The position numbers and the translations under genes were made by a program. Shown one piece after another: positions 33,137 through 41,240 of a DNA stretch of 64,000 nucleotides. The notes under the pieces are model-generated. The model had not been told where the DNA came from. It made no database searches and saw nothing but the letters and a program-made list of their open reading frames with translations. Every line of letters starts with the position of its first letter. The stretch's first letter is position 1. The DNA comes from CAZFBA01 sp964517135. Lineage in GTDB: Bacteria; Cyanobacteriota; Vampirovibrionia; JBFMGH01. The stretch lies in the NCBI GenBank assembly GCA_964517135.1, contig CAZFBA010000007.1:67403-131402 (forward strand). The letters are read 5' to 3'.

Positions 33137-33208
33137 GCCACTGTAGCACAACGGTAGTGCACCCGCCTTGTAAGCGGAAGGTTGCCAGTTCGAATCCGGC
33201 CAGTGGCA
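33137..33208 (+). tRNA. trnT: tRNA-Thr (UGU)
   Basis: A 72-base cloverleaf: acceptor stem GCCACTG/CAGTGGC with discriminator A, D arm GCAC-AACGGTA-GTGC, anticodon loop CTTGTAA giving UGU, and T loop TTCGAAT. The anticodon reads ACA, hence threonine. CCA is not encoded; T residues follow at once. The cloverleaf is somewhat irregular: C-A at 27-43 and A-C within the T stem do not pair, but all conserved positions (T8, GG in the D loop, U33, TTCGA) are present. Confidence 0.9.
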
Positions 33209-33400
33209 TTTTTCTCTTGGATAAGTTAAATACGATCTTTTAAAACACCTTGATAATTCTTAATTCAGGTTATTTATACTGTTGAGAGTGTAATGGAGGT
33301 TATTTCTAGCCTCTGTAAAGTTGTTTTTAATTCTTTTATTTATATCAATAGAATAAATCAAAAGATTATAAAGGATGTTTTTCCTTAAATAGCTTGCTTG

Positions 33401-34093
33401 TTATCCTTGAGGGAGACAGGTTTTTTCTTTTTCTGGTATAAAATCGGTATAATAAAACCGGTTATCTCTTAATACTTTTTCTCCTATAGAATATTGTACA
33501 GGGTATCTGAAAATAGGGCCGTCAAAAACAAATGAATGAAACTCTCCATTTTCGCCGCAGCAATCAATATGGTCTGGGAAATCATTAAGAAGGCTTTCAT
33601 CGTAAAGTCTTCCTGAATATTCAGGGGCAAGCATTTCAGTATCAACACAACTTAATATGGCTTTAAAGCCATTGTTGATGAATTCTTTTGAGACATTATG
33701 GCTTTTTTTACCCCATAATGGAAAAATGGGCTTTAAATTTACTCTTTTAAGCTGGTTTTCTCTATATTTTCTGACTTCTTCAAGAAAAATGTCTCCAAAA
33801 GCAACGCCAGTAATGCCTTTTTCAATGTACTTTAAGAGAACTTTTTCAATTTGTTTTTCATAAATTTCATTGGAGCAATCAGGTTGTAGAGAGACTTTTT
33901 CAAGTGGTAAATCGATTGAATAAGACTGTTCCCAGAGAAGTTCTTCCCGTATGCCATGCATACTAATTCTGTTATATTCTTCTGTGACAGTTGTAAGGAG
34001 GGCAATTACTTTATAGTTATTTGTTTTTAATATTTCATAGAGTGCTAATGCACTATCCTTACCGCCGCTCCAGGCCAGCAAAATTTTTTCCAT
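33401..34093 (-). CDS. Diphthine-ammonia-ligase-type ATP pyrophosphatase
   Basis: A 230-residue adenine-nucleotide alpha-hydrolase with the P-loop SGGKDSAL near the N-terminus (LLAWSGGKDSALALYEIL), ISMHGIREELL, GVAFGDIFLEEVRKYRE, and the C-terminal CGENGEFHSFVFDGP. These motifs define the MJ0570/Dph6 family. The eukaryotic member amidates diphthine on elongation factor 2, but bacteria have no diphthamide, so the bacterial substrate is unknown; amidation of a carboxyl group is the likely chemistry. It stands alone between tRNA-Thr and an intergenic repeat. Confidence 0.85.
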   Translation of the reverse strand: MEKILLAWSGGKDSALALYEILKTNNYKVIALLTTVTEEYNRISMHGIREELLWEQSYSIDLPLEKVSLQPDCSNEIYEKQIEKVLLKYIEKGITGVAFGDIFLEEVRKYRENQLKRVNLKPIFPLWGKKSHNVSKEFINNGFKAILSCVDTEMLAPEYSGRLYDESLLNDFPDHIDCCGENGEFHSFVFDGPIFRYPVQYSIGEKVLRDNRFYYTDFIPEKEKTCLPQG

Positions 34094-34149
34094 TAAGCAC
34101 CTTCGTTTCTAAAAAAGACTGATGCATAAACATTATGATAGATTTTCTT

Positions 34150-34293
34150 GTTTTCGATTTTAAAACCCAGATCCCGCCCACCCTAAAGGAAGGCATGGGG
34201 CTTCACTCACAGGCTATGCCTGCTCATTCAACCCATATTTTAAATTTAATTTTTTTGAAAATCGAAAAAAATTTAAGTTATGCATTGATCTTT
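34150..34293. repeat. Dispersed intergenic repeat, copy R1 (inverted arms)
   Basis: Right arm 34258-34293 contains AAAATCGAAAA followed by TTTAAGTTATGCATTGATCT, shared with copies at 55583 and 63772. Left arm 34151-34179 is the inverse complement of the first part of the 63772 copy, including 18 of 18 identical bases (AAAACCCAGATCCCGCCC). The arms share TTTTCGATTTT/AAAATCGAAAA and enclose about 95 bases that include the inverted pair AGGCAT/ATGCCT. It occupies the gap upstream of the ATP-pyrophosphatase gene. Confidence 0.7.
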
Positions 34294-34369
34294 AAAAAAG
34301 TAAACCTGTTTTGAATAAATTATACTACAGTCAACAATATTTTTTTTTGTTGCTGAAAAATCTCAAAAA

Positions 34370-34394
34370 TAAAAAAAAGCCCTGTTTAAGGGCT
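34370..34394 (-). terminator. Intrinsic terminator of the MGLAASQARFL gene
   Basis: On the minus strand AGCCCT pairs with AGGGCT around a five-base loop and is followed by eight or nine T residues. It lies about 50 bases after the stop at 34447. Confidence 0.85.
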
Positions 34395-34446
34395 ATTGAT
34401 TAGGAAGGTTAAGATTATTTATGACGTTAGAAGAGATTTATCCTTA

Positions 34447-34788
34447 TCAGGCAAATGTTTTGAAGGACATATCAATATTTTTATCTATTACTTTCTGCAC
34501 TGCTGAGATTTCTGTTTGTACGGCTTGTTGCTGGGTATCTACACGTCTCAGATCAAGTTCCAGTATTTTATCTCTTTGTTGAAGGCTATTAATCTGCTCC
34601 TGAAGTGCTTGAGCAGGCCCACTTTCAGGATTGTTGATGAGTCCTGTGTATTGCATCAGGTTCATCAGGCCCATTACGTTATTGGCCAGCCCCAGTCTTT
34701 TTTGGTTTATACCCTGTCCCTGCATTTCAAGGTCTGATTTTCTTGCTGTAAGCATTAAAAAACGTGCCTGTGATGCTGCTAGACCCAT
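34447..34788 (-). CDS. Small coiled-coil protein with MGLAASQARFL N-terminus
   Basis: A 113-residue protein. The N-terminus MGLAASQARFLMLTARKSDL is, as I recall it, a recurring start among small hypothetical proteins of Melainabacteria/Gastranaerophilales. Residues about 60-113 (ALQEQINSLQQRDKILELDL onwards) have heptad-like coiled-coil character. No signal peptide, membrane helix or catalytic motif is seen. AGGAGG stands 9 bases before the ATG, the best ribosome site in the window, so expression may be high. It is monocistronic with its own terminator. Function unknown; a structural or secretion-related role is possible. Confidence 0.75.
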   Translation of the reverse strand: MGLAASQARFLMLTARKSDLEMQGQGINQKRLGLANNVMGLMNLMQYTGLINNPESGPAQALQEQINSLQQRDKILELDLRRVDTQQQAVQTEISAVQKVIDKNIDMSFKTFA

Positions 34789-35180
34789 AGAAACTTGCCT
34801 CCTGTATTTTAAAGCATGAAAAAGTAAGCCTGAAAGGCATTAATGATTTATGCGAAGTGTGATATCCCCTGGAGAAAAGATTTTTGTTTAACCTGTTTCT
34901 ATAAAAAAGTTTATATTGTTTTTGTCTGGTTAAAATGAATGGTTCCTCATAGTTTTTGTAGGTATTTTGGTCTAAGTTTTTAACGTTTTCATTATAGTTG
35001 TGTATGAACCTCTATTAACAACATATAAAAGTCTGACAGTACAGTATAAAATCAATTTCTTAAATCAAAACAGTTGCTGTTGCTATCATTTTGCCTGGTC
35101 TACAAATAGTTGCCCATTTTGTATATACGGTCATTTGAGATAAAATGAACAGAAGTTTAGGGTTGAAAGAGGAATACAAA
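34789..35180. other. Divergent promoter region
   Basis: About 390 bases between the minus-strand coiled-coil gene and the plus-strand membrane protein gene. It must hold promoters for both. I find no clear -35/-10 pair, repeat or RNA structure. Confidence 0.4.
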
Positions 35181-36647
35181 ATGCAAGATGTTTATTATAC
35201 AGGATGGGCGTTAGTCTTAATAACTACAATAGTTTTGATGATTGCCCACATTGGTTTGCATCACAAGGAAACAAAGTTTACGGTTCCTGTTAAAGCAATA
35301 CCTCTGACTATGATGACAGGACTCTTTTTTTGGGTGGCTCTTCAGTTATTTAGCGTAGATAAAACATGGATGCTGATCCTGATACCCTTCGCAACAGGAT
35401 TGATAATGTCTCTTCTGATACAAACCTTTACTCCAAAAGCTGAAACAGCCATGGGGTTGTTAAGTTTTCTCCCATTCCTCTTTATATACAAGTATTTTTC
35501 TGACGATATGTTATATATACTTGGTCTTTTCACAGTTGGTATGCTTGTAGGTGTTAACCTGAGACTCTTAAGGGCAGAAAAATACCTTGGAAATGCTCTG
35601 GTTTCAGCGGCAATTATTTTACCTGTTTATGCCGGCATAACCTGGATGCACACTATTCTACCATCTGAAAAACTTGTTAGTCAGAATATCCTTACATTGA
35701 TTGTAGTTACTCTTATTGCTTTTGCCTATAGCTTTGCCATCAACCTGCTAGGAGAAGATAAACATGGCAATAAAAGGCAGGCTGCACTAATTATAACTGT
35801 TCTTCTTATATGGCTTTTAAATAATTACCTTACTCTTGATCCGAAAATAATTTATTTACTAGCAGGTGGTTTTGTTTTTGCACAGATACTTGAAGTTATT
35901 AACCTTAAAAAATCTGAAGATGCAAAATCATATACACTGGAAGCCTTCATGGGGCTGGGGTTAATACTTGTTGCTGGTTTTATAGTTACAAGACTTTTTG
36001 GTATTTGGGGATTAATACTTGTTAGCCTTTGTTGTTCAGCAACTTCTTCTATTAATGCAGAAAAAACCCTTAACTGGCCTGCAATTGCAGCAATGTTTTA
36101 TTCAGTCAAAGCAATTGTTCATGTTTTCATTGAGCAAACAACCCTCAATGTAACAGGACTTAACCTGAATCATCCCTATGTTTATGTTGGATTAATAATA
36201 GGTTTGCTTATTCCGTTTATGATTCTTGGTTTTACAGCAGCCTATAAACACAAATTCTGGGGCTATAATTTCCTTATCATAGGTGTATTTGGTCTAATTA
36301 CTCCACTTATGTCAAACTACCTTATTCATACAGAAGCGTCGGGTGCAATGATACTCGGTCTTTCAGTTTCCGCACTAGTTGCAAACATAGGTGGCAAGAT
36401 ACTTGGAAATATTTTTGACAATAAGGATATAAAAGTAATTTCTAATGCTATGTTATCTCTGGCCGGCCTTATGGGTATTATGCTTATTTTAAACCAGAAC
36501 CTTATTGACCTGGGTAACCTGGCATCAAGAGCTGCAAGGGCTGAAGCCTTTGTTGTTGTAGCAATAATAGTCATTCTAACAGCTGTTGCCCAGCTTGATG
36601 TTACAGGTCATACAGAAGAAGAGTTTTACCCTGAAAAAAACGGCTAA
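35181..36647 (+). CDS. Unassigned polytopic membrane protein
   Basis: I start at the ATG at 35181, preceded by AAAGAGGAA at a 6-base spacing (488 residues, MQDVYYTGWALVLITT); an ATG at 35145 would add 12 residues. About 14-15 predicted membrane helices fill almost the whole length, with short loops. Gly-rich segments such as GAMILGLSVSALVANIGG and ILGNIF occur near the C-terminus. I do not recognise a transporter family. Size and helix number would suit a transporter or ion-coupled protein, but no motif supports a substrate. Its stop overlaps the stop of the convergent small membrane protein gene by 4 bases. Confidence 0.7.
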   Translation: MQDVYYTGWALVLITTIVLMIAHIGLHHKETKFTVPVKAIPLTMMTGLFFWVALQLFSVDKTWMLILIPFATGLIMSLLIQTFTPKAETAMGLLSFLPFLFIYKYFSDDMLYILGLFTVGMLVGVNLRLLRAEKYLGNALVSAAIILPVYAGITWMHTILPSEKLVSQNILTLIVVTLIAFAYSFAINLLGEDKHGNKRQAALIITVLLIWLLNNYLTLDPKIIYLLAGGFVFAQILEVINLKKSEDAKSYTLEAFMGLGLILVAGFIVTRLFGIWGLILVSLCCSATSSINAEKTLNWPAIAAMFYSVKAIVHVFIEQTTLNVTGLNLNHPYVYVGLIIGLLIPFMILGFTAAYKHKFWGYNFLIIGVFGLITPLMSNYLIHTEASGAMILGLSVSALVANIGGKILGNIFDNKDIKVISNAMLSLAGLMGIMLILNQNLIDLGNLASRAARAEAFVVVAIIVILTAVAQLDVTGHTEEEFYPEKNG

Positions 36648-37042
36648 ACTCTGAGACCTCCGCCGCCTGTTAACTGACCTGCTGTGAGATTTAAAGGTTG
36701 AATAGGTGATCTGTTAACCTGAACTTTTGGCATAGCCATTGAGTTTTGAACCTGCGGAGCATGAACATTTCCCGGCATAACACCCGGTTGCCCGAGGGTT
36801 ACATCGAAACCATTCATATTTCCTGCCTGAGGGGCATACCCGGTTCCTTGAAGTGCACCACCACCCTGCAATTGTTGCATCATTGCCTGCATTGCGTTAG
36901 GATCCATCTGGCCCATAAGTGAATCATAGTTCTTTTTCATAGCGTTTTCAATGGCTTTTTTCATTATCATACCACCGGCCATCAAGCCACCAAGAAAGAC
37001 ACCGCCATACTTTAAACCTGTAATAAACATATTTGAGGACAT
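36644..37042 (-). CDS. Small membrane-anchored Met/Gln/Gly-rich protein
   Basis: A 132-residue protein with one N-terminal helix rich in small residues (GLKYGGVFLGGLMAGGMIM, GxxxG-like), a short charged segment, and a low-complexity remainder rich in Met, Gln, Gly, Asn and Pro (MQAMMQQLQGGGALQGTGYA, then MPGNVHAPQVQNSMAMPKVQ). It has no recognised domain. AAGGTGG precedes the ATG, a good ribosome site. Probably a structural or surface-associated protein peculiar to the lineage; function not known. Confidence 0.65.
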   Translation of the reverse strand: MSSNMFITGLKYGGVFLGGLMAGGMIMKKAIENAMKKNYDSLMGQMDPNAMQAMMQQLQGGGALQGTGYAPQAGNMNGFDVTLGQPGVMPGNVHAPQVQNSMAMPKVQVNRSPIQPLNLTAGQLTGGGGLRV

Positions 37043-37390
37043 AATACCACCTTTTGCTTAAGTTTCGATATTTTATAAAAACACCTGAACCTGTTTATAT
37101 GCTAATAAAAAGTTAAAGCTTAAGCAAATTGTTACATTCTGTGTGAATCAAATACATTTGTTGCCAGCCCTTTTGTTGATTGTGTAATAGCCAAAATTGC
37201 CGGTAAATTCCGGCTTGTAAGGCATTCTTTTATTTATTTTCAGGGCTTATTCATAACATATTTGAATGATATGTTTATTCATATAAAATGGTATAACTGT
37301 TTTTAGTTAGATTTAATCAGGTTTAAAAGTTTTCTTTTGTAGAACCTAATTATATAAAGAAATACAGCCATTTTTATTGAGTAAAGAAAA
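37043..37390. other. Divergent region upstream of mgtE, with a small hairpin
   Basis: About 350 bases between divergent genes. The only structure noted is the hairpin GCCGG-TAAATT-CCGGC at 37199-37214. I do not see the extended conserved core of a Mg2+ M-box riboswitch, which sometimes precedes mgtE. Confidence 0.4.
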
Positions 37391-38773
37391 TTGTCGAAAA
37401 TTATACCAGAAATAGAGCGTATTATAGAACTCATAAGCGAGGGTGATGAACCTGCTCTAAGACAGGAGCTAAATGAGTTGCACCCGGCTGATCTTGCTGA
37501 AGTTTTTCAGGAGGTATCACCCGATGAAAGATCCCGTTGTTTTTCTCTACTGGATGTTGAAACAGCTGGAGATCTGCTTGATGAACTTGATGTATCTCTT
37601 CAAACAGAACTTTTTTCTCAGCTGTCTCTCGACCAGGTATTAGAAATTCTTGAATTGATGCCCAATGACGCTGTTGTTGACCTTTTGCTGGGCGTATTAC
37701 CTGTTGAACAGGCTAAAAAGATTATTAAAAAGCTACCTGCAAAAGAATCTGAAGAGCTGATGGAACTCTTAAAATATCCTGAAAACACAGCTGGCGGTAT
37801 TATGACCACTGAGTTTTTAAAGCTAATATCTGATATGACTGTAGAACAAACAATTCAATATCTTAGAATGCGTGCAGGAGCTGAAAATATTTCTTTCTAT
37901 TACCTTTATGTAGTTAACAGAAGTGATGAACTGGTTGGCGTTGTTGGCCTGAGGGAACTTATTACTTCTCCTCCTTATATCAATATTGAAGAAATTATGA
38001 ATACTGACGTCATTACCGTTAATGTTAATGATGATCAGGAAGAAGTAGCAAACCTAATGCAGAGATATGACTTCCTTTTGCTTCCCGCTATAGATGATCA
38101 AAAAAAATTGAAGGGTGTTATAACCTGGGATGACGCTCAGGATGTTATAGAAGAAGAAGTAACTGAAGATATTTATCATTCTTCAGGTATTCATGTTCAG
38201 GAAGATATTGATGTAGACGAGATTTTAAAAGGAAAGCTTAATACAGAAATACAGGCCAGGCTGCCATGGCTTTTTCTAACTATGATTGCTGGCTTTGGGG
38301 CAGTAGCAGTAGGAAAGTTGTTTGACAAAACTATTGACGCTTTACCTATTATGGCGATATTTTTACCATTAGTCATTGGCCTGGGAGGCAATACAGGGAT
38401 ACAATCTGTTACAATAATTGTCAGGGCACTTTATACAGGCCATGTATCTTCATCAGAAGCCTTTAAATACATTGTTAGAGAGTTTAACGCAGGTATTATC
38501 ATAGGTCTCATCTTTGGTATCTTTGTTTTTCTTGGTGCCCTTTTATTTATTGACAGGTATGAATATGCATTAGTAGTCGGTATTTCATTGTTACTTACTA
38601 TTTGCCTGGGGGCTGCAATCGGCACAATGGTTCCTTTTGTTCTAAAAAGGGTTAATCTGGATCCTGCAGTTGCCAGCGGGCCTATTATTACAACAGGTAT
38701 AGATATACTGGGTATTGCTGTTTATTTTGCTTTGATAACTATTATGCTTAAATTTATTCCATTAACTGGCTAA
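37391..38773 (+). CDS. mgtE: Magnesium transporter MgtE
   Basis: A 460-residue protein with the full MgtE layout: an N-terminal helical superhelix (ALRQELNELHPADLAEVFQE), tandem CBS domains (about 130-255; the segment PENTAGGIMTTEFL is characteristic), a plug helix, and five membrane helices including the pore motif PLVIGLGGNTGIQSVTIIVR. It imports Mg2+, gated by cytoplasmic Mg2+ bound at the N and CBS domains. The start is TTG, since the N domain begins almost at once and no ATG is near; the ribosome site is weak. Convergent with the M23 peptidase, 7 bases apart. Confidence 0.95.
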   Translation: MSKIIPEIERIIELISEGDEPALRQELNELHPADLAEVFQEVSPDERSRCFSLLDVETAGDLLDELDVSLQTELFSQLSLDQVLEILELMPNDAVVDLLLGVLPVEQAKKIIKKLPAKESEELMELLKYPENTAGGIMTTEFLKLISDMTVEQTIQYLRMRAGAENISFYYLYVVNRSDELVGVVGLRELITSPPYINIEEIMNTDVITVNVNDDQEEVANLMQRYDFLLLPAIDDQKKLKGVITWDDAQDVIEEEVTEDIYHSSGIHVQEDIDVDEILKGKLNTEIQARLPWLFLTMIAGFGAVAVGKLFDKTIDALPIMAIFLPLVIGLGGNTGIQSVTIIVRALYTGHVSSSEAFKYIVREFNAGIIIGLIFGIFVFLGALLFIDRYEYALVVGISLLLTICLGAAIGTMVPFVLKRVNLDPAVASGPIITTGIDILGIAVYFALITIMLKFIPLTG

Positions 38774-38780
38774 AAAGATA

Positions 38781-39671
38781 TTATTTAACCAGGTAATTGA
38801 TATCAATACTCTTATTGTCTTTTCTAATTTCAAAATGCAGGTGGCTGCCTGTAGAAAGTCCGGTTGAACCTACGTATCCAATAAGTTCTCCCTGCTTAAC
38901 AAACTGTCCGGGAGATACAACATACTTACTGAGGTGCAGATAAAGGCTACTGTATCCACTACCATGACTTATTTCAACAAAGTTACCGGCTTTTTCTCCG
39001 TATGTGCTTCTTTTAACTTGCCCATCGTTATATGAATAAACAGGAGTTCCTTCAGGGACTGCAATATCAATACCTCCATGAAGGCTATAAAGTCCTGTTA
39101 TAGGGTGAATCCTGTATCCAAACAGTGATGTTACAAATTTAAGTGATGTTTTGATTACTAAATTAAAAGGGTTTTCAAGTCTTTCAAAGATAAGGTTGTT
39201 AGAAAAGGTTCTATATTTTTCATCTGAAATAATAGAAGTAACCTGATATTCTATTTTAGCTTCATTGAGCTCACTTTTTGAGATAATTCCTTCGTTATAA
39301 AGTTTTAACATTTGTTGATAGTTATTTTCAAGCTCATTTATTTTGCAATCAGTATCATTTGATTGGGTTTCAGGCTTAAAATACTTAATTGGTTTATCAT
39401 AAATATCTTTATCCTTTTCTTTTAATAAAAGTTCATATGCTTCTTCATATTTTAAATATCTATCTTTAAGTATTTCAAGCTCTTTTTCACATATAATACC
39501 TTCTTTAAGCAGGTTATCAGCATTATTATAATTATCCCTGTGCAACTCTAATTGATTTTTCATAAAAATTAAATCAACATCAGGCTCTGCTAATGCAGGT
39601 AAAAACATTATAAATACAAGCACAAAAGAAACAGACGGTTTTAAAAGCTGCGATAAAAAGAACTTAAGCAT
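38781..39671 (-). CDS. Secreted M23 (LytM-type) metallopeptidase
   Basis: A 296-residue protein with a signal peptide ending around ALAEP, a charged helical, probably coiled-coil region (about 35-175), and a C-terminal M23 domain. Zinc ligands are present: H and D in GLYSLHGGIDIAVPEG and the HxH of GSHLHFEIRK; FGYRIHPITG precedes them as usual. Such enzymes cleave peptidoglycan cross-links or act in envelope remodelling; with all ligands present this one should be active rather than an EnvC-like activator. Located in the periplasm. It opens toward recA with about 400 bases between them. Confidence 0.9.
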   Translation of the reverse strand: MLKFFLSQLLKPSVSFVLVFIMFLPALAEPDVDLIFMKNQLELHRDNYNNADNLLKEGIICEKELEILKDRYLKYEEAYELLLKEKDKDIYDKPIKYFKPETQSNDTDCKINELENNYQQMLKLYNEGIISKSELNEAKIEYQVTSIISDEKYRTFSNNLIFERLENPFNLVIKTSLKFVTSLFGYRIHPITGLYSLHGGIDIAVPEGTPVYSYNDGQVKRSTYGEKAGNFVEISHGSGYSSLYLHLSKYVVSPGQFVKQGELIGYVGSTGLSTGSHLHFEIRKDNKSIDINYLVK

Positions 39672-39803
39672 AAATTTATTTCTTTTGAATAATTATTGTT
39701 GTAAAACGATTATCTTAGAAATAAAATAGTAACATTGAATAAAGAATTTTTCGATAGAATATATCATAGAGATAATTTTTTTTTCTAAATTCTTTATTAT
39801 TAT

Positions 39804-39823
39804 AGCTATTATAAGTAATAGCT
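39804..39823. other. Inverted repeat in the recA upstream region
   Basis: AGCTATTA-TAAG-TAATAGCT is an exact 8-bp inverted repeat, about 250 bases before recA and 130 before the divergent peptidase. The 404-base gap (39672-40075) holds nothing else I can name; I could not recognise a LexA box of the Firmicute (GAAC-N4-GTTC) type in it. TATAAT occurs at 39958 and 40024 without convincing -35 partners. Confidence 0.4.
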
Positions 39824-40075
39824 TATATTATTTACCTGCTATCAGTGATAATGACAAATATAGTTGATCGTTTGATTGATACAAGAAATATAAACCTGTT
39901 ACGTATCTTCAAAAACCTTCTTAATTCTGAACATCAAGTGTACTTACTTATGATGAGTATAATAAATTTAAGAAAATTACCAAGATGACAAAAATTTATT
40001 ACTCGATACATCCACATTTGAGATATAATATTTGAGAAAAACTTTAGTCAAAGATTAGAATATAAGGAAAGCAAT

Positions 40076-41155
40076 ATGGTCGTCAAAGAAAAGACAGAAA
40101 CAAAAGATTCTGAAAGACAAAAAGCGCTTGAATTAGCCTTGGAAAACATCGAAAAAGATTTTGGAAAAGGTTCAATAATGCGCCTTGGAGACAAAGCAAT
40201 AACATCAGTTGAAGCAATACCAACCGGTGCACTGTCTCTAGATATTGCTTTAGGTATAGGCGGTGTACCTAAAGGCCGTGTAATTGAAATATTTGGGCCG
40301 GAAAGCAGCGGTAAAACTACCCTTGCACAACATATAGTAGCTGAAGCCCAAAAACGTGGTGGTATAGCAGCTTATGTTGACGCTGAACATGCACTGGATC
40401 CTGAATATGCTTCAAGGCTTGGTGTCAAAATTGATGAACTACTTGTTAGTCAACCTGATACAGGAGAGCAGGCTCTAGATATAGTTGAACAACTTGTCAG
40501 GTCAGGAGCTATAGACATAGTTGTAGTAGATTCTGTTGCTGCGCTGGTACCTAAAGCTGAAATAGACGGTGAAATGGGTGATTCTCATATGGGCTTGCAG
40601 GCTCGTTTGATGAGTCAAGCACTGAGAAAATTAACTGCTATTGTAGGAAAAACCCGTACATCAGTTATTTTTATTAATCAGCTGCGCCAGAAAATTGGCA
40701 TCGTTTATGGTAATCCTGAGACAACAACCGGTGGAAATGCCTTAAAATTCTATTCCAGTATCCGTATGGATATAAGAAGAATTGAAACACTTAAAAAAGA
40801 TAATGTTGAATATGCAAATAGAGTAAAAGTAAAAATAGTTAAAAATAAAGTAGCTCCACCTTTTAGAATTGCTGAATTCGATATTATATACGGTGAAGGC
40901 ATCTCTAAAGAGGGGTCTATTCTTGATGCTGCTGTAGATAGGGATATTATTCAGAAATCAGGCTCCTGGTACAGTTTTAATGATGAAAAAATTGGTCAGG
41001 GTCGTGAAAGAGTAAGAGATTTTCTGTGTGCAAACCCTAAAATTCTTGCAGAGGTTGAATCTCTTGTGAGAAAATCTCTTGATGCAGGCAAAACAAAAGA
41101 TAATACAGATGCGGCAAATATCTCTAAAGAAGAAAAATCAGAAAAAACTAAATAA
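40076..41155 (+). CDS. recA: Recombinase RecA
   Basis: A 359-residue RecA with all core motifs: KGSIMRLGD, Walker A GPESSGKTT, VDAEHALDPEYA, Walker B VVDSVAALVP, loop L1 EIDGEMGDSHMG, loop L2 INQLRQKIGIVYGNPETTTG, and a charged C-terminal tail. It forms ATP-dependent filaments on single-stranded DNA for homologous recombination and SOS co-protease activity. AAGGA lies 7 bases before the ATG. The 85-base gap to rny contains a TATAAT, so rny may have its own promoter. Confidence 0.98.
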   Translation: MVVKEKTETKDSERQKALELALENIEKDFGKGSIMRLGDKAITSVEAIPTGALSLDIALGIGGVPKGRVIEIFGPESSGKTTLAQHIVAEAQKRGGIAAYVDAEHALDPEYASRLGVKIDELLVSQPDTGEQALDIVEQLVRSGAIDIVVVDSVAALVPKAEIDGEMGDSHMGLQARLMSQALRKLTAIVGKTRTSVIFINQLRQKIGIVYGNPETTTGGNALKFYSSIRMDIRRIETLKKDNVEYANRVKVKIVKNKVAPPFRIAEFDIIYGEGISKEGSILDAAVDRDIIQKSGSWYSFNDEKIGQGRERVRDFLCANPKILAEVESLVRKSLDAGKTKDNTDAANISKEEKSEKTK

Positions 41156-41240
41156 TAAAGGGTTTTCTGATGTTTTTATTCTGTTTATCTATTGTATAAT
41201 TAGTGTATGTGTATATATATATGTGAAGAGAAAGAAATAA

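Noticed and set aside
33049..33243. 64-codon open frame covering tRNA-Thr
   Set aside because: The frame runs through the tRNA gene; the cloverleaf explains the sequence.
37043..37390. Mg2+ riboswitch ahead of mgtE
   Set aside because: Only one small 5-bp hairpin is present; the large conserved M-box architecture is not seen.
39672..40075. LexA/SOS box upstream of recA
   Set aside because: I looked for GAAC-N4-GTTC and cyanobacterial-type sites; GAACATCAAGTGTAC is only superficially similar, so no operator is claimed.
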